Assembly (NCBI GenBank): GCA_028702675.1
Contig: JAQVOJ010000011.1
Span: 1-44,424 of the forward strand
Direction: 5' to 3'
Source of the DNA: Bacteroidales bacterium
Lineage (GTDB): Bacteria; Bacteroidota; Bacteroidia; Bacteroidales; ML635J-15
Length of the DNA stretch: 44,424 nucleotides
Shown here: one piece after another, positions 8,738-17,596 of the stretch
Position numbering within the stretch: position 1 is the first letter of the stretch
Layout of the letters: each line of letters opens with the position of its first letter
Made by a program: the position numbers and the translations under genes
Notes under the pieces: model-generated
The model's input: the letters and a program-made list of their open reading frames with translations, nothing else
What the model was told of the DNA's origin: nothing
Database searches by the model: none

Positions 8738-9454
8738 TTAATAAGAGGGTTCTGGTACAATTAATTTTATTGGTATCCCGATTTTTAAACCTAAATTTAT
8801 GTGCAAACAATTATTTTTTATTTTGTTGCCTACAATGATGTTGGTACCCTCAAATATTTTAGATAACCCGTAATCTAATTTAGCTTCTGCAAATATTGCA
8901 GTATTGGGTTTAAGTTTGTATTCAATACCGGCTAATGCATGAACAGAAAACTCAAAGTTTTTATATTTTTCGTTTGCTTTAATGTCGAAGGGTTCTACTT
9001 GCGAATTCTTGTAAAATTCGGGTAATTTAGCATAATGGCGGGCATTTAATAATATTCCAAAATTTACACCTACACCAATATAAGGGTTAAATCGTTTCCC
9101 GAAGTTGTAAGTTGCCGAAATTGGAATACTAATATAATTTAATGATACAAACATAGTTGTATCAAATTGTTCATTTAAGCTATTTTGAAAAGTACTTTTA
9201 CTTGTAAAACCTTTATTAGTAAAACATAATCCACCTCTAAAAGCATATTCGCGAGAGGGTTGATATTCGGTAAATAGGTTAACAGAATATCCCCAACGAG
9301 CATTGTAATCGGCATAATATGGATCGAAATTTCGTAGTTTACTATTGCAAATACCTGCTTGTAGTCCAATGTGTAGAGTTGTGTCCGTAGGTCTTTCGTA
9401 AGAAAATGCTTTAACGGATAGAACTATAAATAATATTGTTATTAGTTGTTTCAT
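8738..9454 (-). CDS. Outer-membrane beta-barrel protein (PorT/OmpA-barrel-like)
   Basis: A 238-aa exported protein. A signal peptide is clear (MKQLITILFIVLSVKAFS). The mature part alternates aromatic and polar residues in many short strands (for example GYSVNLFTEYQP, NYISIPISATYNFGKRFNPYIGVGVNFG and FAEAKLDYGLS), typical of an eight-strand outer-membrane barrel of the Bacteroidota PorT-like/OMP_b-brl type. The function is unknown and this family is diverse. It begins one base after the xseA stop and is therefore probably co-transcribed with it, although no functional link is apparent. Confidence 0.75.
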   Translation of the reverse strand: MKQLITILFIVLSVKAFSYERPTDTTLHIGLQAGICNSKLRNFDPYYADYNARWGYSVNLFTEYQPSREYAFRGGLCFTNKGFTSKSTFQNSLNEQFDTTMFVSLNYISIPISATYNFGKRFNPYIGVGVNFGILLNARHYAKLPEFYKNSQVEPFDIKANEKYKNFEFSVHALAGIEYKLKPNTAIFAEAKLDYGLSKIFEGTNIIVGNKIKNNCLHINLGLKIGIPIKLIVPEPSY

Positions 9455-9455
9455 G

Positions 9456-10829
9456 CTATTTAAAACCTTCTACCTTGCTTAAAACTGTTCCATTAAATAA
9501 TTTAGTTTGCAATATACTACCTTCTTTAATATTTTTTACTGATTTTAGAGCTTTACCGTTCACTGATGTAATACTATAGCCTCTTTTAAGTACTTGCACG
9601 GGGTCGGTAATTCGTATTAATTGTGAATAGCTTTCGAGTTCTGCTTTTTTGTGGCGTAGCAATGAAATTGGTGAATTCCCTAACCAATGCTGTAAATTGC
9701 TTAATTGTACTCTTTTACGAAGAATTGTTGAAGGGCTGGTAGTTTTCAAAATATGTGCTTTATTATTTAAAAAAACTGATTTTTTTTGCAAATAGCTTTT
9801 TGCTTTAATATGCGAATTATAGGATATTTTATTAAGTAAATTGTATTGTGCTTTTATAGTTTTAGGAACAGCATGTGTAATTTTAAGAGTAAAATCTTTT
9901 ATCAGCATTTTGTTTTCATAAAAATATTCTTGTGAAAAGTTTTTTATGTTTTCGAGAATGCCTTCAATTCTTTCTTCAAACTCCCGATTGTATGCAACAA
10001 TGTAATCGGCAGTGGCTGTAGGTGTTTTTAGGCTTAAATTTGCTACAATATCGCATACCGATTCATCTCTTTCGTGCCCGATGCCTGTGAATACCGGAAT
10101 AGGGAATTGCATAATATAAGAAGCAATTTGAAAGTTGTCGAAAGCGGAAAGATCGGCTTTAGAACCTCCACCTCTAAGAATTACAAGCACATCAAAATTT
10201 TCTATTTCGGAGTTAATATTATCAAGTGCAGTAATAATGCTTGATTCGGTTCTGTTGCCTTGCATATATGCTTCAAACAATTTATAAGTGAATTTGTAAT
10301 TGTATTGATTATGAATGATTTCGTTTAAAAAATCTTCGTAACCGGCTGCACTTGCTGACGAAACTATAGCAATTCGTTGTATAGCCATAGGCAATGATAA
10401 GCTTCGGTTTGAGTCCATCATACCGGTAGCTTCCAGTTTTTGAAGAATCTCTTTTCGTTTGCGAGCCAAATCTCCAAGTGTGTAGCTTGGGTCAATGTCT
10501 AGTATGTTTAAACTTAAACCATAAAGTTTATGAAAATTTACTTTAGCTTTTACTAAGACTTTTATTCCTTCTGTAAATATTTGACCAGTAGATTGTTCAA
10601 AATATGGTTTAAGCATTCTAAAAGTATTTACCCAAATTGTACCTCTAATTTGAGCTGATATGTTTTCAGAAACTTCATTTTTATCTATTAATTCAAGATA
10701 GCAATGACCACTTCGATTTATGCTTATACTGTTTATCTCTGCAGCAACCCAAATTGGCATCTTGAAACTATCTGACAACACTTGTCCTAGTTTCTCGTTA
10801 AGTTTGCTAATTGTTAAAAATTCCTGCAT
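9456..10829 (-). CDS. xseA: Exodeoxyribonuclease VII large subunit
   Basis: Large subunit of exonuclease VII, which degrades single-stranded DNA from both ends into oligonucleotides. The 457-aa product has the N-terminal OB-fold (about residues 1-110, with the VAAEINS and GHCYLELID segments) and then the nuclease core with RIAIVSSASAAGYEDF, the VILRGGGSKADLSAFD block and GIGHERDESVCDIVA. A long helical region and the C-terminal RGYSIT motif complete the family pattern. The small subunit gene xseB, often just downstream, is not next to it here: the following gene is an outer-membrane barrel. It starts one base after the subtilase stop codon. Confidence 0.95.
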   Translation of the reverse strand: MQEFLTISKLNEKLGQVLSDSFKMPIWVAAEINSISINRSGHCYLELIDKNEVSENISAQIRGTIWVNTFRMLKPYFEQSTGQIFTEGIKVLVKAKVNFHKLYGLSLNILDIDPSYTLGDLARKRKEILQKLEATGMMDSNRSLSLPMAIQRIAIVSSASAAGYEDFLNEIIHNQYNYKFTYKLFEAYMQGNRTESSIITALDNINSEIENFDVLVILRGGGSKADLSAFDNFQIASYIMQFPIPVFTGIGHERDESVCDIVANLSLKTPTATADYIVAYNREFEERIEGILENIKNFSQEYFYENKMLIKDFTLKITHAVPKTIKAQYNLLNKISYNSHIKAKSYLQKKSVFLNNKAHILKTTSPSTILRKRVQLSNLQHWLGNSPISLLRHKKAELESYSQLIRITDPVQVLKRGYSITSVNGKALKSVKNIKEGSILQTKLFNGTVLSKVEGFK

Positions 10830-12539
10830 TTACTCTGTTTTAATAATCTTTGTAGTAAATATATCGTCTTTTGTTTCTACTTTAAGTATATAGATACCAT
10901 TTATTTCATTTTTTAAATCATCTATTCTTATTATTCTTGTTGGTAGATTATTCAAATTATAGTTTTTGCAAAATAAAATTTGTCCTGTAACATTGTAAAT
11001 TGAGATATTAACTTCGTTATAAATTGTTTGATTAAATCTTAATATTAAATTGTGAGCAAATGGGTTGGGAAAAGCTAAAATCTGATTGTCGCTTTCATTT
11101 TTTTGTTTTTCAATGTCTTTCAGGATTTTATTTGCAGAATTAAAATCAGGGATACCATATCCTAGCGAGTCGTTAGGATTATAAAACAGGTTTGCTGATG
11201 AAATAATTGCATCCATAATTTCATAGCTGCTTGCATTCTTATTTGCTTGCCACAAACAAGCTGCTAAGCCTGTAATTATTGGCGTTGAAAAAGAAGTGCC
11301 ATTGCCAAAGCCTGTAGCATTATTGTGTTGTAAATAAGTACCTTTTCCTACCGACATTACCTCCGGTTTGAATCTTCCATCGGCAGTTGGACCTTGTGAG
11401 CTGAAATCGGCAAAAATGCTATCGGCTTGTAAAGCACCAACACTTAAAACATTATAGGAATCTGCCGGAGCACCTAAATTAGGGGGTGGTGAAGTGCCAT
11501 TGTTTCCTGCTGCTACTACTACAAGCATACCTTTTTCGGCGGCAATATTTGCAGCTTTACTTATCCATGTTGTGTTTCCATCAAAGTCTTGGTTTGTGTG
11601 ATTCCATACAGGTATGTCGTAATCGGTATAGCCCAGCGATACGTTTATTATATCGGCACCTATACTGTCGGCATATTCTGCACCTGCTGCCCAGAAAATT
11701 TCTTCGATTATATTTTCGGCAGAAGCGTCTTCAGTTCGTATTAAAGCAAAATCGGCTTCGGGTGCTGAACCAATGAAAGTCCCTGATATATTTGCACAAA
11801 TAATAGATAATACGCTCATGCCATGGGTGCTACTTACATTAACAATGTTTGTGTCTTCAACAAAATCGCGGGCAAATTTTATTTGTCCATTGGCTATAAT
11901 GCTATCAAAGGATAGATTATTGCTATTGTATAAACCGAAAAATCCTCCATCTAAAATCGCAATAAGTATATCCTGTCCTCTGTATCCGGCATTATGAAGT
12001 TCTTCGCCATGATGCATATTAATTTGCATTTTTGCATAAATGCCATAGTTATAATAATCATGGTCTTTGAATGAGTTGAACTCAAGAAATTTATTATTTC
12101 TTAATTTTTTATCAATCTTAAAATCAGTTTGTGATTCACTATTGTTTGGTGTTGCAATTTGTGCAACAAAGGATAGGTTTGTTATACTATCAAGTAAATC
12201 AGTATCATCGGTTGCTATTACTGCTCCGTTTAGCCATTTGCTAGTGGTAATAACCTGAACACCTATGTCTTGCAAAGTCGAAATATAAGAGTTGCTTACG
12301 GGTAAATCATTTAAAGTAATACTAATTCCTTGCCGATTTCTGCGTTCTATGGCTCTGTTGCTCAAAAATTCGTGTGGTTGGTTAATACTAAATGTATTAT
12401 TGTTTTTGTCTTCAAACTCTACCCAATATTTTCCCGGTGCTATTTGATAATAATCTTGACATAACAATAATGAATGACTTATAATCGTAAAAAGTATAGT
12501 TAAGAGATAATTTATTATTTGCTTTTTAAGTATCCACAT
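10830..12539 (-). CDS. Secreted S8 subtilisin-like protease with T9SS sorting domain
   Basis: A 569-aa secreted serine protease. A hydrophobic signal segment covers about residues 10-27. The catalytic triad is visible: Asp197 in ILDGGF, His239 in THGMSV and Ser416 in GTSFSTP, with the oxyanion Asn near 346 in AAGNNG. The final ~80 residues begin AFPNPF and form the beta-rich C-terminal domain recognised by the type IX secretion system, ending with a Lys-rich tail. So it is probably exported across the outer membrane and anchored or released there. An N-terminal propeptide-like segment (about 30-130) precedes the catalytic domain. Natural substrates are unknown. Confidence 0.93.
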   Translation of the reverse strand: MWILKKQIINYLLTILFTIISHSLLLCQDYYQIAPGKYWVEFEDKNNNTFSINQPHEFLSNRAIERRNRQGISITLNDLPVSNSYISTLQDIGVQVITTSKWLNGAVIATDDTDLLDSITNLSFVAQIATPNNSESQTDFKIDKKLRNNKFLEFNSFKDHDYYNYGIYAKMQINMHHGEELHNAGYRGQDILIAILDGGFFGLYNSNNLSFDSIIANGQIKFARDFVEDTNIVNVSSTHGMSVLSIICANISGTFIGSAPEADFALIRTEDASAENIIEEIFWAAGAEYADSIGADIINVSLGYTDYDIPVWNHTNQDFDGNTTWISKAANIAAEKGMLVVVAAGNNGTSPPPNLGAPADSYNVLSVGALQADSIFADFSSQGPTADGRFKPEVMSVGKGTYLQHNNATGFGNGTSFSTPIITGLAACLWQANKNASSYEIMDAIISSANLFYNPNDSLGYGIPDFNSANKILKDIEKQKNESDNQILAFPNPFAHNLILRFNQTIYNEVNISIYNVTGQILFCKNYNLNNLPTRIIRIDDLKNEINGIYILKVETKDDIFTTKIIKTE

Positions 12540-12557
12540 ATATTAAATTAACATATT

Positions 12558-13259
12558 TCAGTTTACGGTTCCATAATCAAAACACTTCAGTTTATAGATA
12601 GTGCCTGTTGTGATTCTATTCTCTAGTGGAACTCCGGGCTCAATTTCTTGCGAGCTTATATCAGTGATTTCTTTGTAAACTAGACCAATTCCGTAAGCAT
12701 ATTGTTCGTAACTTAATAGTTTATGAATAATTGATGAGTCTGCATCGTGTATTATAGTTAAAACAGAGTCGTAACCAATATTATTAATTTGCTTGTGTTC
12801 ATCTATTCCCGCTATCTTAATAAGCTTTGGCGGGTTGGAGTTATATACATTACAATCCCATTGTTTATCAATTAATAATGGAAATCTAATGTTTACAATT
12901 CTTAAATTTTCTTCAAATAATTCTGCTCTATTATTTATTAATTTAGCAGACCAGATATCGGTTATTTCAAATGTATTATTATTAAAACATTTTAAAATTT
13001 CAATTCTATATGCACTGTCGCCTGAACTTTCTATAAAAGGAATATCGACTTGCCATCGCATATAATAATTTGTAGTATCGTAAATATTACTAGGTTTATC
13101 AATATATATTTCGGTAACTTCATAATCGATAAAAGATCCGGTTTCAAGCGGAAAATATTTGAATTCATTATCATAATAAGTTGGTTCAACCGGGTCTTTG
13201 CCACAAGAAACCGCAATTAAGGTAATTAATAATATGCTTATTATTACTTTATAAAACAT
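12558..13259 (-). CDS. Putative lipoprotein of unknown function
   Basis: A 233-aa predicted lipoprotein. I place the start at the ATG ending at 13259 and not at an ATG 28 codons upstream, because the shorter form begins directly with a lipoprotein signal (MFYKVIISILLITLIAVSC, lipobox Cys followed by Gly-Lys) and because a TATCTTTG box ends only 4 bases before it. The longer form would also overlap mnmA. The mature part is rich in Asp, Asn and Tyr, predicts as mostly beta and carries a Pro-rich segment PGVPLENRITTGTIYKL near the end. I do not recognise a domain. It lies between mnmA and the T9SS protease. Confidence 0.75.
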   Translation of the reverse strand: MFYKVIISILLITLIAVSCGKDPVEPTYYDNEFKYFPLETGSFIDYEVTEIYIDKPSNIYDTTNYYMRWQVDIPFIESSGDSAYRIEILKCFNNNTFEITDIWSAKLINNRAELFEENLRIVNIRFPLLIDKQWDCNVYNSNPPKLIKIAGIDEHKQINNIGYDSVLTIIHDADSSIIHKLLSYEQYAYGIGLVYKEITDISSQEIEPGVPLENRITTGTIYKLKCFDYGTVN

Positions 13260-13263
13260 ATTA

Positions 13264-13271
13264 CAAAGATA
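13264..13271 (-). promoter_or_regulatory. -7 box at a nearly leaderless start (lipoprotein gene)
   Basis: Minus-strand TATCTTTG matches TAnnTTTG exactly and is followed by TAAT and then ATG. Transcription would start at or just beside the start codon. The same arrangement occurs at 23197-23209. It also decides the start codon of the lipoprotein gene. Confidence 0.5.
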
Positions 13272-13314
13272 ATTATTTATTAAGCTTATACTTGCTTTTT
13301 TATACAGCATATTA

Positions 13315-14415
13315 TTAATTCTGTTTCTTAATAATACCACCACATATTAAATCATTTTCTTGATAACAAACTACTGACTGACCTGGCGTTACAGCAAACA
13401 CATCTTCCAAAAAACAAATATGCAATTCATTATTAATGAGTTGAATTTTGCTTTTTACCGCTTTAGTATTATATCTTATTTTTGCATATACTTCTATGTT
13501 TTCGGGGATTTTATCATATTTCATCAGATTAATTGAGTTAGCAACAGCTTTATCAGCTCTAAGAGATTCTCTGTTGCCTAAAACTATTGTGTTGGTTTTT
13601 GAATCTATTTTTACGACATAAGCCGGATATCCTAATGCGATATCAAGCCCTTTACGTTGTCCGATAGTATAATTTGCAAATCCTTTGTGTTTGCCAAGGA
13701 ATTTGCCGCTTTCGTCGATATAATTACCGGGTCCAATGCTTGTCATTATATCAGGGACATTATCTTTTAAAAAAGCTCGATAATCGTTATTTGGGATAAA
13801 ACAAATTTCTTGACTTTCGGGTTGTGTTGCTATTTTAGAGAAGCCATTTTTTTCTGCAATTTCTCTTACTTTACCTTTAGTAAGCTCCCCCAAAGGGAAA
13901 ATTGTTCGTTTAAGATTATTTTGAGGTATATTCCATAAAAAATAGCTTTGGTCTTTGTTAGTGTCCACGCCACTTTTGATATAATATCTTGAGTTTAATG
14001 TACCAATTTGAGCATAATGTCCTGTTGCGAGATATTTGCATCCTAATCTATTTGCTTCCTCAATCATTCTGCCCCATTTTATTTCAGTATTGCAGATTAC
14101 ACATGGGTTAGGAGTAAAACCATTAGTATATTCCTGAATAAAATCTTTAATTACAGTTTCTTTAAACTGTTTTCTTACATCAATAATATGATGTTCAAAA
14201 CCTAATTTTTCTGCCAAATTTTTTGCTTCATAAATAGCATCTATTGAGCAGCAACCTGTTTCTTTTTGCAAACAATCTTCTCTGATACTATCATATGCTC
14301 TAAAAGTCATTCCTACGATATCGAATCCTCGTTTTTTTAGCAAAATTGCAGCAACAGAGCTGTCGGTTCCGCCACTCATTGCAAGTAGAACTTTATTGTT
14401 TTGCAACTTATCCAT
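13315..14415 (-). CDS. mnmA: tRNA-specific 2-thiouridylase MnmA
   Basis: Thiolates U34 at position 2 in the wobble base of tRNA Lys, Glu and Gln, using ATP and a persulfide donor. The 366-aa product begins with the PP-loop ATP-binding motif SGGTDS (14-19). Catalytic cysteines are in place: one in the NPCVICN block (Cys105 or Cys108) and one in ESQEICFIP (Cys205). The central GHYAQI and IGQRKGL blocks are family markers. The window also holds mnmE, whose product modifies position 5 of the same uridine, although the two genes are 7 kb apart and on opposite strands. It lies 2 bases after the YwqK-like gene. Confidence 0.96.
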   Translation of the reverse strand: MDKLQNNKVLLAMSGGTDSSVAAILLKKRGFDIVGMTFRAYDSIREDCLQKETGCCSIDAIYEAKNLAEKLGFEHHIIDVRKQFKETVIKDFIQEYTNGFTPNPCVICNTEIKWGRMIEEANRLGCKYLATGHYAQIGTLNSRYYIKSGVDTNKDQSYFLWNIPQNNLKRTIFPLGELTKGKVREIAEKNGFSKIATQPESQEICFIPNNDYRAFLKDNVPDIMTSIGPGNYIDESGKFLGKHKGFANYTIGQRKGLDIALGYPAYVVKIDSKTNTIVLGNRESLRADKAVANSINLMKYDKIPENIEVYAKIRYNTKAVKSKIQLINNELHICFLEDVFAVTPGQSVVCYQENDLICGGIIKKQN

Positions 14416-14417
14416 TA

Positions 14418-15227
14418 TTATCGAAAGAACTCAATTGGATTGTCGATATAATCTTCGGGATGCTTAAATCGATGTTGGTTATTTTTTGCATCTTCGAGTT
14501 GTTTTTGTAATTCTTCGTTTAACTCTTCCCAGTTTTCGGGTTTGTTATTGATATATTCGATTGTGTCGGGTCCCTGAACTCCTTCGTATTTAATAAAAGT
14601 ACCATGCCTTAATCCATTTATAAAAGGACCTTCTTCTATTAATCTGTCTGAAGTATCGAAAAACTTAAAATGACCATTGCGTGAACCATTTTTGTATGTT
14701 CCTAATATTTGCCTTGCACCATGCTTAAAATACTTTTTATACTCTCCATCAAGAGTGCCATTATTGTAGTTACATTCTAATAACAAACTGCCATCGGTAT
14801 AATAAATAAATACTTTGCCATGAGCTTTATTATTTTCGTAGGGTATTTTTGCACTTGTTACTCCATTTTCGTAATGAAATTCCCAATCCCCAATGCGTTC
14901 TCTATTTTTATTATACTTTCCTGTAGCAGCTATATTACCATTTTCGTGAAACATTTCGCATCTTGCATTGCCTTTATTGTCATAATCTAACATTGATTTT
15001 AATTTGCCATCTTTAAAATAATAATAAAACGTACCTACTGGCATATCATCAACAAATTGACCTTTGTATCTTATTTGACCATTGTCGTGCTTTTTTATCC
15101 ATTTACCTTGTTTCTTTTTATTAATATCCATGTAGTTGACGAGAGTATCGTTGTGGTAATCACCAACTTGCGAAAATAAACATTGGCTAAAAAACATTAA
15201 TATCAGTAAAGGAAGTAAATATTTCAT
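14418..15227 (-). CDS. Exported MORN-repeat / YwqK-like protein
   Basis: A 269-aa protein with a signal peptide (MKYLLPLLILMFFSQCLFS) and about eight MORN-type repeats, each of the form xxGxWxxxxxNGxxxxxxxYxNG (for example KKQGKWIKKHDNGQIRYKGQF and NGTLDGEYKKYFKHG). In Bacteroidota such proteins are often labelled toxin-antitoxin YwqK family antitoxin, but that name comes from a distant homologue, and I see no toxin gene beside it. MORN repeats usually mediate protein or membrane contacts. The location is probably periplasmic or surface. It has its own -7-like box 24 bases upstream and runs into mnmA. Confidence 0.82.
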   Translation of the reverse strand: MKYLLPLLILMFFSQCLFSQVGDYHNDTLVNYMDINKKKQGKWIKKHDNGQIRYKGQFVDDMPVGTFYYYFKDGKLKSMLDYDNKGNARCEMFHENGNIAATGKYNKNRERIGDWEFHYENGVTSAKIPYENNKAHGKVFIYYTDGSLLLECNYNNGTLDGEYKKYFKHGARQILGTYKNGSRNGHFKFFDTSDRLIEEGPFINGLRHGTFIKYEGVQGPDTIEYINNKPENWEELNEELQKQLEDAKNNQHRFKHPEDYIDNPIEFFR

Positions 15228-15251
15228 AATTGCGAATTTAAATTAACAGGG

Positions 15252-15259
15252 CAAAAATA
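15252..15259 (-). promoter_or_regulatory. Possible -7 box for the YwqK-mnmA pair
   Basis: Minus-strand TATTTTTG matches TAnnTTTG, 24 bases before the YwqK-like start, in the only sizeable gap (94 bases) around it. Confidence 0.4.
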
Positions 15260-15321
15260 ACAAATAAAATGCCAGCATGCTTTTATTAAGTACTAAAAAT
15301 AGCAACATGTGGATTTTTAAT

Positions 15322-16446
15322 TTATTGTTTAAAAATTTCTTTATCCTCCATATTATTTAGCAAAGTAGCGAGACGAGTACGCAGCAGATATATTTTGGCT
15401 TTACCTTCGTGACTGGAATAATACGAGATAAATAGTCTATTCTTTTTTAGTAATACAATACCCGGATAACTACAATCTTCGTCGCTAATTAGTTCGAGAG
15501 TTTTGGATATATTTCCTTTGTCATCAGCTATACATAATCCCATTTTTTGATTTTTAAATTCTTGCCCCTTACGAGGTCTTTTGTATGGTGTGGTTTGGTC
15601 GTAAAACCTACTACCAATAAGAATAGTATGGTCGTCTATTACATGAAAATTAGGACCTCCGAGTCTTAATCCAGTGTCGAACCACTCCCATTCGGTAAAA
15701 GGGTAGGAGCTTACTCCAAACTGCCCATTCATCCCAGGTTCAATTCTAACAAGGGCTACCATTCTGCCATTTGGTGTAAATCTGATTCTTGCTTCAGTAG
15801 GTTTTGGTCCTATTTCCCATTTATTAACTTTATAATAACTTATACCATCGTATGTTTTTAAAAGATAGGCATACCACGTGTTGTTGGGTTTATTTCTTTG
15901 GTGTAAAACAGCGTATGCTACTGAATCAGTCCATGCAAGAGTCCAAATTAGGTTCCACTTTCCCCGTATATTGTCTTCTAAAACCACTGGCATTAAGTCA
16001 GAAAAATTAATTCCGTCTTCAGAAAAGCTAACGAATGTCTCTTGTGTTGTCATGGATGTAGCCTTCCATTCAATACCACTAACAAGAAGCATTAGTCTTC
16101 CATCTGGAGTGATTGACATTCTTGAGTCGCGGAGGTCGTATTTTTTTGATGTAAATCTTTTAATTAATTCCCATTCGTGTGCTTTTCTCGATCTGATAAT
16201 GCAAACCTCGCCTAAAAGGCTATCAGTTCCGGGTAAATGACCATCTCCTTCTCTAAACGAACAGTAAAAATGTTTTTTATAATATTCTAAATCGGTAAAT
16301 GCATTATGATCTGCCCTATTCCATATTTGTTCAATTATAATTGTATCTTTTGGAATACGTGGCAAACAAGTAAACAATTGAGAATATAAATTGCTAATTG
16401 ACAGAAGTGAAATTATAAATGTCAATATTAGTGAAAATCTCGCCAT
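15322..16446 (-). CDS. Secreted sialidase-fold (six-bladed propeller) protein, paralogue 1
   Basis: A 374-aa exported protein with a signal peptide (about residues 1-22, ending LYSQ). The sequence reads like the sialidase/neuraminidase beta-propeller superfamily: repeated strands with DLEYYKKHFYCSFREGDGH, RDSRMSITPDGRLMLLVSG and the late EDCSYPGIVLL. The SFRE and Arg-containing segments resemble substrate-binding arginines of sialidases, but I cannot assign a full triad, so activity is unproven. It is clearly homologous to the next upstream gene (16482-17582), giving a tandem pair. Its natural ligand may be a glycan. A -7-like box lies between the two genes. Confidence 0.7.
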   Translation of the reverse strand: MARFSLILTFIISLLSISNLYSQLFTCLPRIPKDTIIIEQIWNRADHNAFTDLEYYKKHFYCSFREGDGHLPGTDSLLGEVCIIRSRKAHEWELIKRFTSKKYDLRDSRMSITPDGRLMLLVSGIEWKATSMTTQETFVSFSEDGINFSDLMPVVLEDNIRGKWNLIWTLAWTDSVAYAVLHQRNKPNNTWYAYLLKTYDGISYYKVNKWEIGPKPTEARIRFTPNGRMVALVRIEPGMNGQFGVSSYPFTEWEWFDTGLRLGGPNFHVIDDHTILIGSRFYDQTTPYKRPRKGQEFKNQKMGLCIADDKGNISKTLELISDEDCSYPGIVLLKKNRLFISYYSSHEGKAKIYLLRTRLATLLNNMEDKEIFKQ

Positions 16447-16461
16447 ATTAAAATTTAATTA

Positions 16462-16469
16462 CAAATATA
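16462..16469 (-). promoter_or_regulatory. Possible -7 box between the sialidase-fold paralogues
   Basis: Minus-strand TATATTTG matches TAnnTTTG, 15 bases before the start of paralogue 1. This suggests that the downstream copy can be transcribed on its own. Confidence 0.4.
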
Positions 16470-16481
16470 ACATTGGAAAAA

Positions 16482-17582
16482 TTATTTGAAATACTTGTTA
16501 ATAAGTTTTGAAATACTTGTAATAAACATGTATAGAGAAGTTTCTTTTTCGTGGCTGGAGTAATAACAAATTACTAAATTATTGTTCTTGTCTTTAAGAA
16601 TAGCAGGGTAGGAGCAATCTCCATAGCTTGGAAGAAATAGTGTATTTATAATTGTTCCCTCTTTATTCATTAAAAACAGTGCTGTTTTTTGACCAACATA
16701 TTCTCTACCTTTAATTGGGATATGGTAAGGTATGTCAGGATTGTAATAACGACTTCCAACAAGTAATGTATCTTGATTAATTTGAAATAATTCAGGTCCT
16801 CCTAAGCGTGTTTTAGTGTCGTACCATTTCCAATTTTCAAAAGGATATTCACTTATACCAAATTTTCCATTTTTGCCAGGTTCTACTCTAACTATAGCCA
16901 TTAAATTTCCTTTAGTATCAAATTTTAAATCAGCTTCGCTTGGTTTGTTTTTAATTTGCCATTGTGTTATTGTATCAAACCAAATTCCATCGTAAGTTTT
17001 TAAGAGATATACAGACCATGTGTTACGAGGTTTATTTCTTTGATGTAGAGTGGCGTAACCAAGTGAATCGCACCAGACTATACTCCCCAGAAAATCCCAT
17101 TTAGTTTTTATTTCATCCTGAATTTTTACCTCTACGGGATCAGAAAACTCAATTCCGTCTTTAGAAAACGAAACGAAATTACTTTGATTTATGTTTTTAC
17201 CTTCTTCCCATTTTATCCCACTAATTAGAAGTAATAAGGTGCCATTTGGCATTATTGACATTTTTGAATCTCGAAAATCAAATTCATTAGATTCAAAAGT
17301 TTTTATTTGTTTCCAATTTTTTAGATTCTCAGAATTGATTATTATTATTTTCCCATAACTACTGTCTATCTCCGGTAGGTGTGTGTCTGATTCTCTAAAA
17401 GAACAAATAAAATTGTCATTATAAAAACATAAATCGGGAAAAGCATTATGCTTAGTATTTTTCCAGATACAAATGATTTCAGATTTATCAATTTCGGTAG
17501 ATTGTGCTATTGATTTTTGTTTACTTGATATTATTAAACAAATAAAAAGAATTGTAAAGAATATATAATCAAGTCTTTTCAA
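16482..17582 (-). CDS. Secreted sialidase-fold protein, paralogue 2
   Basis: A 366-aa exported protein with signal peptide (about residues 1-26). It aligns along its whole length with its neighbour: HNAFPDLCFYNDNFICSFRESDTHLPEIDS against HNAFTDLEYYKKHFYCSFREGDGHLPGTDS, and likewise RDSKMSIMPNGTLLLLISGIKW and GDCSYPAIL. Both have the SFRE motif and the RXRLGGPE/RLGGPN motif before the C-terminal blades. The two genes are separated by 35 bases. The conserved blocks are shared, while spacing residues differ widely, so the duplication is old. Function is probably glycan or surface-ligand related, by fold only. Confidence 0.7.
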   Translation of the reverse strand: MKRLDYIFFTILFICLIISSKQKSIAQSTEIDKSEIICIWKNTKHNAFPDLCFYNDNFICSFRESDTHLPEIDSSYGKIIIINSENLKNWKQIKTFESNEFDFRDSKMSIMPNGTLLLLISGIKWEEGKNINQSNFVSFSKDGIEFSDPVEVKIQDEIKTKWDFLGSIVWCDSLGYATLHQRNKPRNTWSVYLLKTYDGIWFDTITQWQIKNKPSEADLKFDTKGNLMAIVRVEPGKNGKFGISEYPFENWKWYDTKTRLGGPELFQINQDTLLVGSRYYNPDIPYHIPIKGREYVGQKTALFLMNKEGTIINTLFLPSYGDCSYPAILKDKNNNLVICYYSSHEKETSLYMFITSISKLINKYFK

Positions 17583-17596
17583 AATGAATTGATAAT

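Noticed and set aside
8738..9454. Search for xseB next to xseA
   Set aside because: The adjacent gene is a signal-peptide-bearing barrel, not the small helical exonuclease VII subunit. The subunit must be elsewhere.
13260..13343. Longer N-terminus for the lipoprotein gene at 12558-13259
   Set aside because: It would overlap mnmA and run through a promoter box; the internal ATG starts a clean lipoprotein signal.
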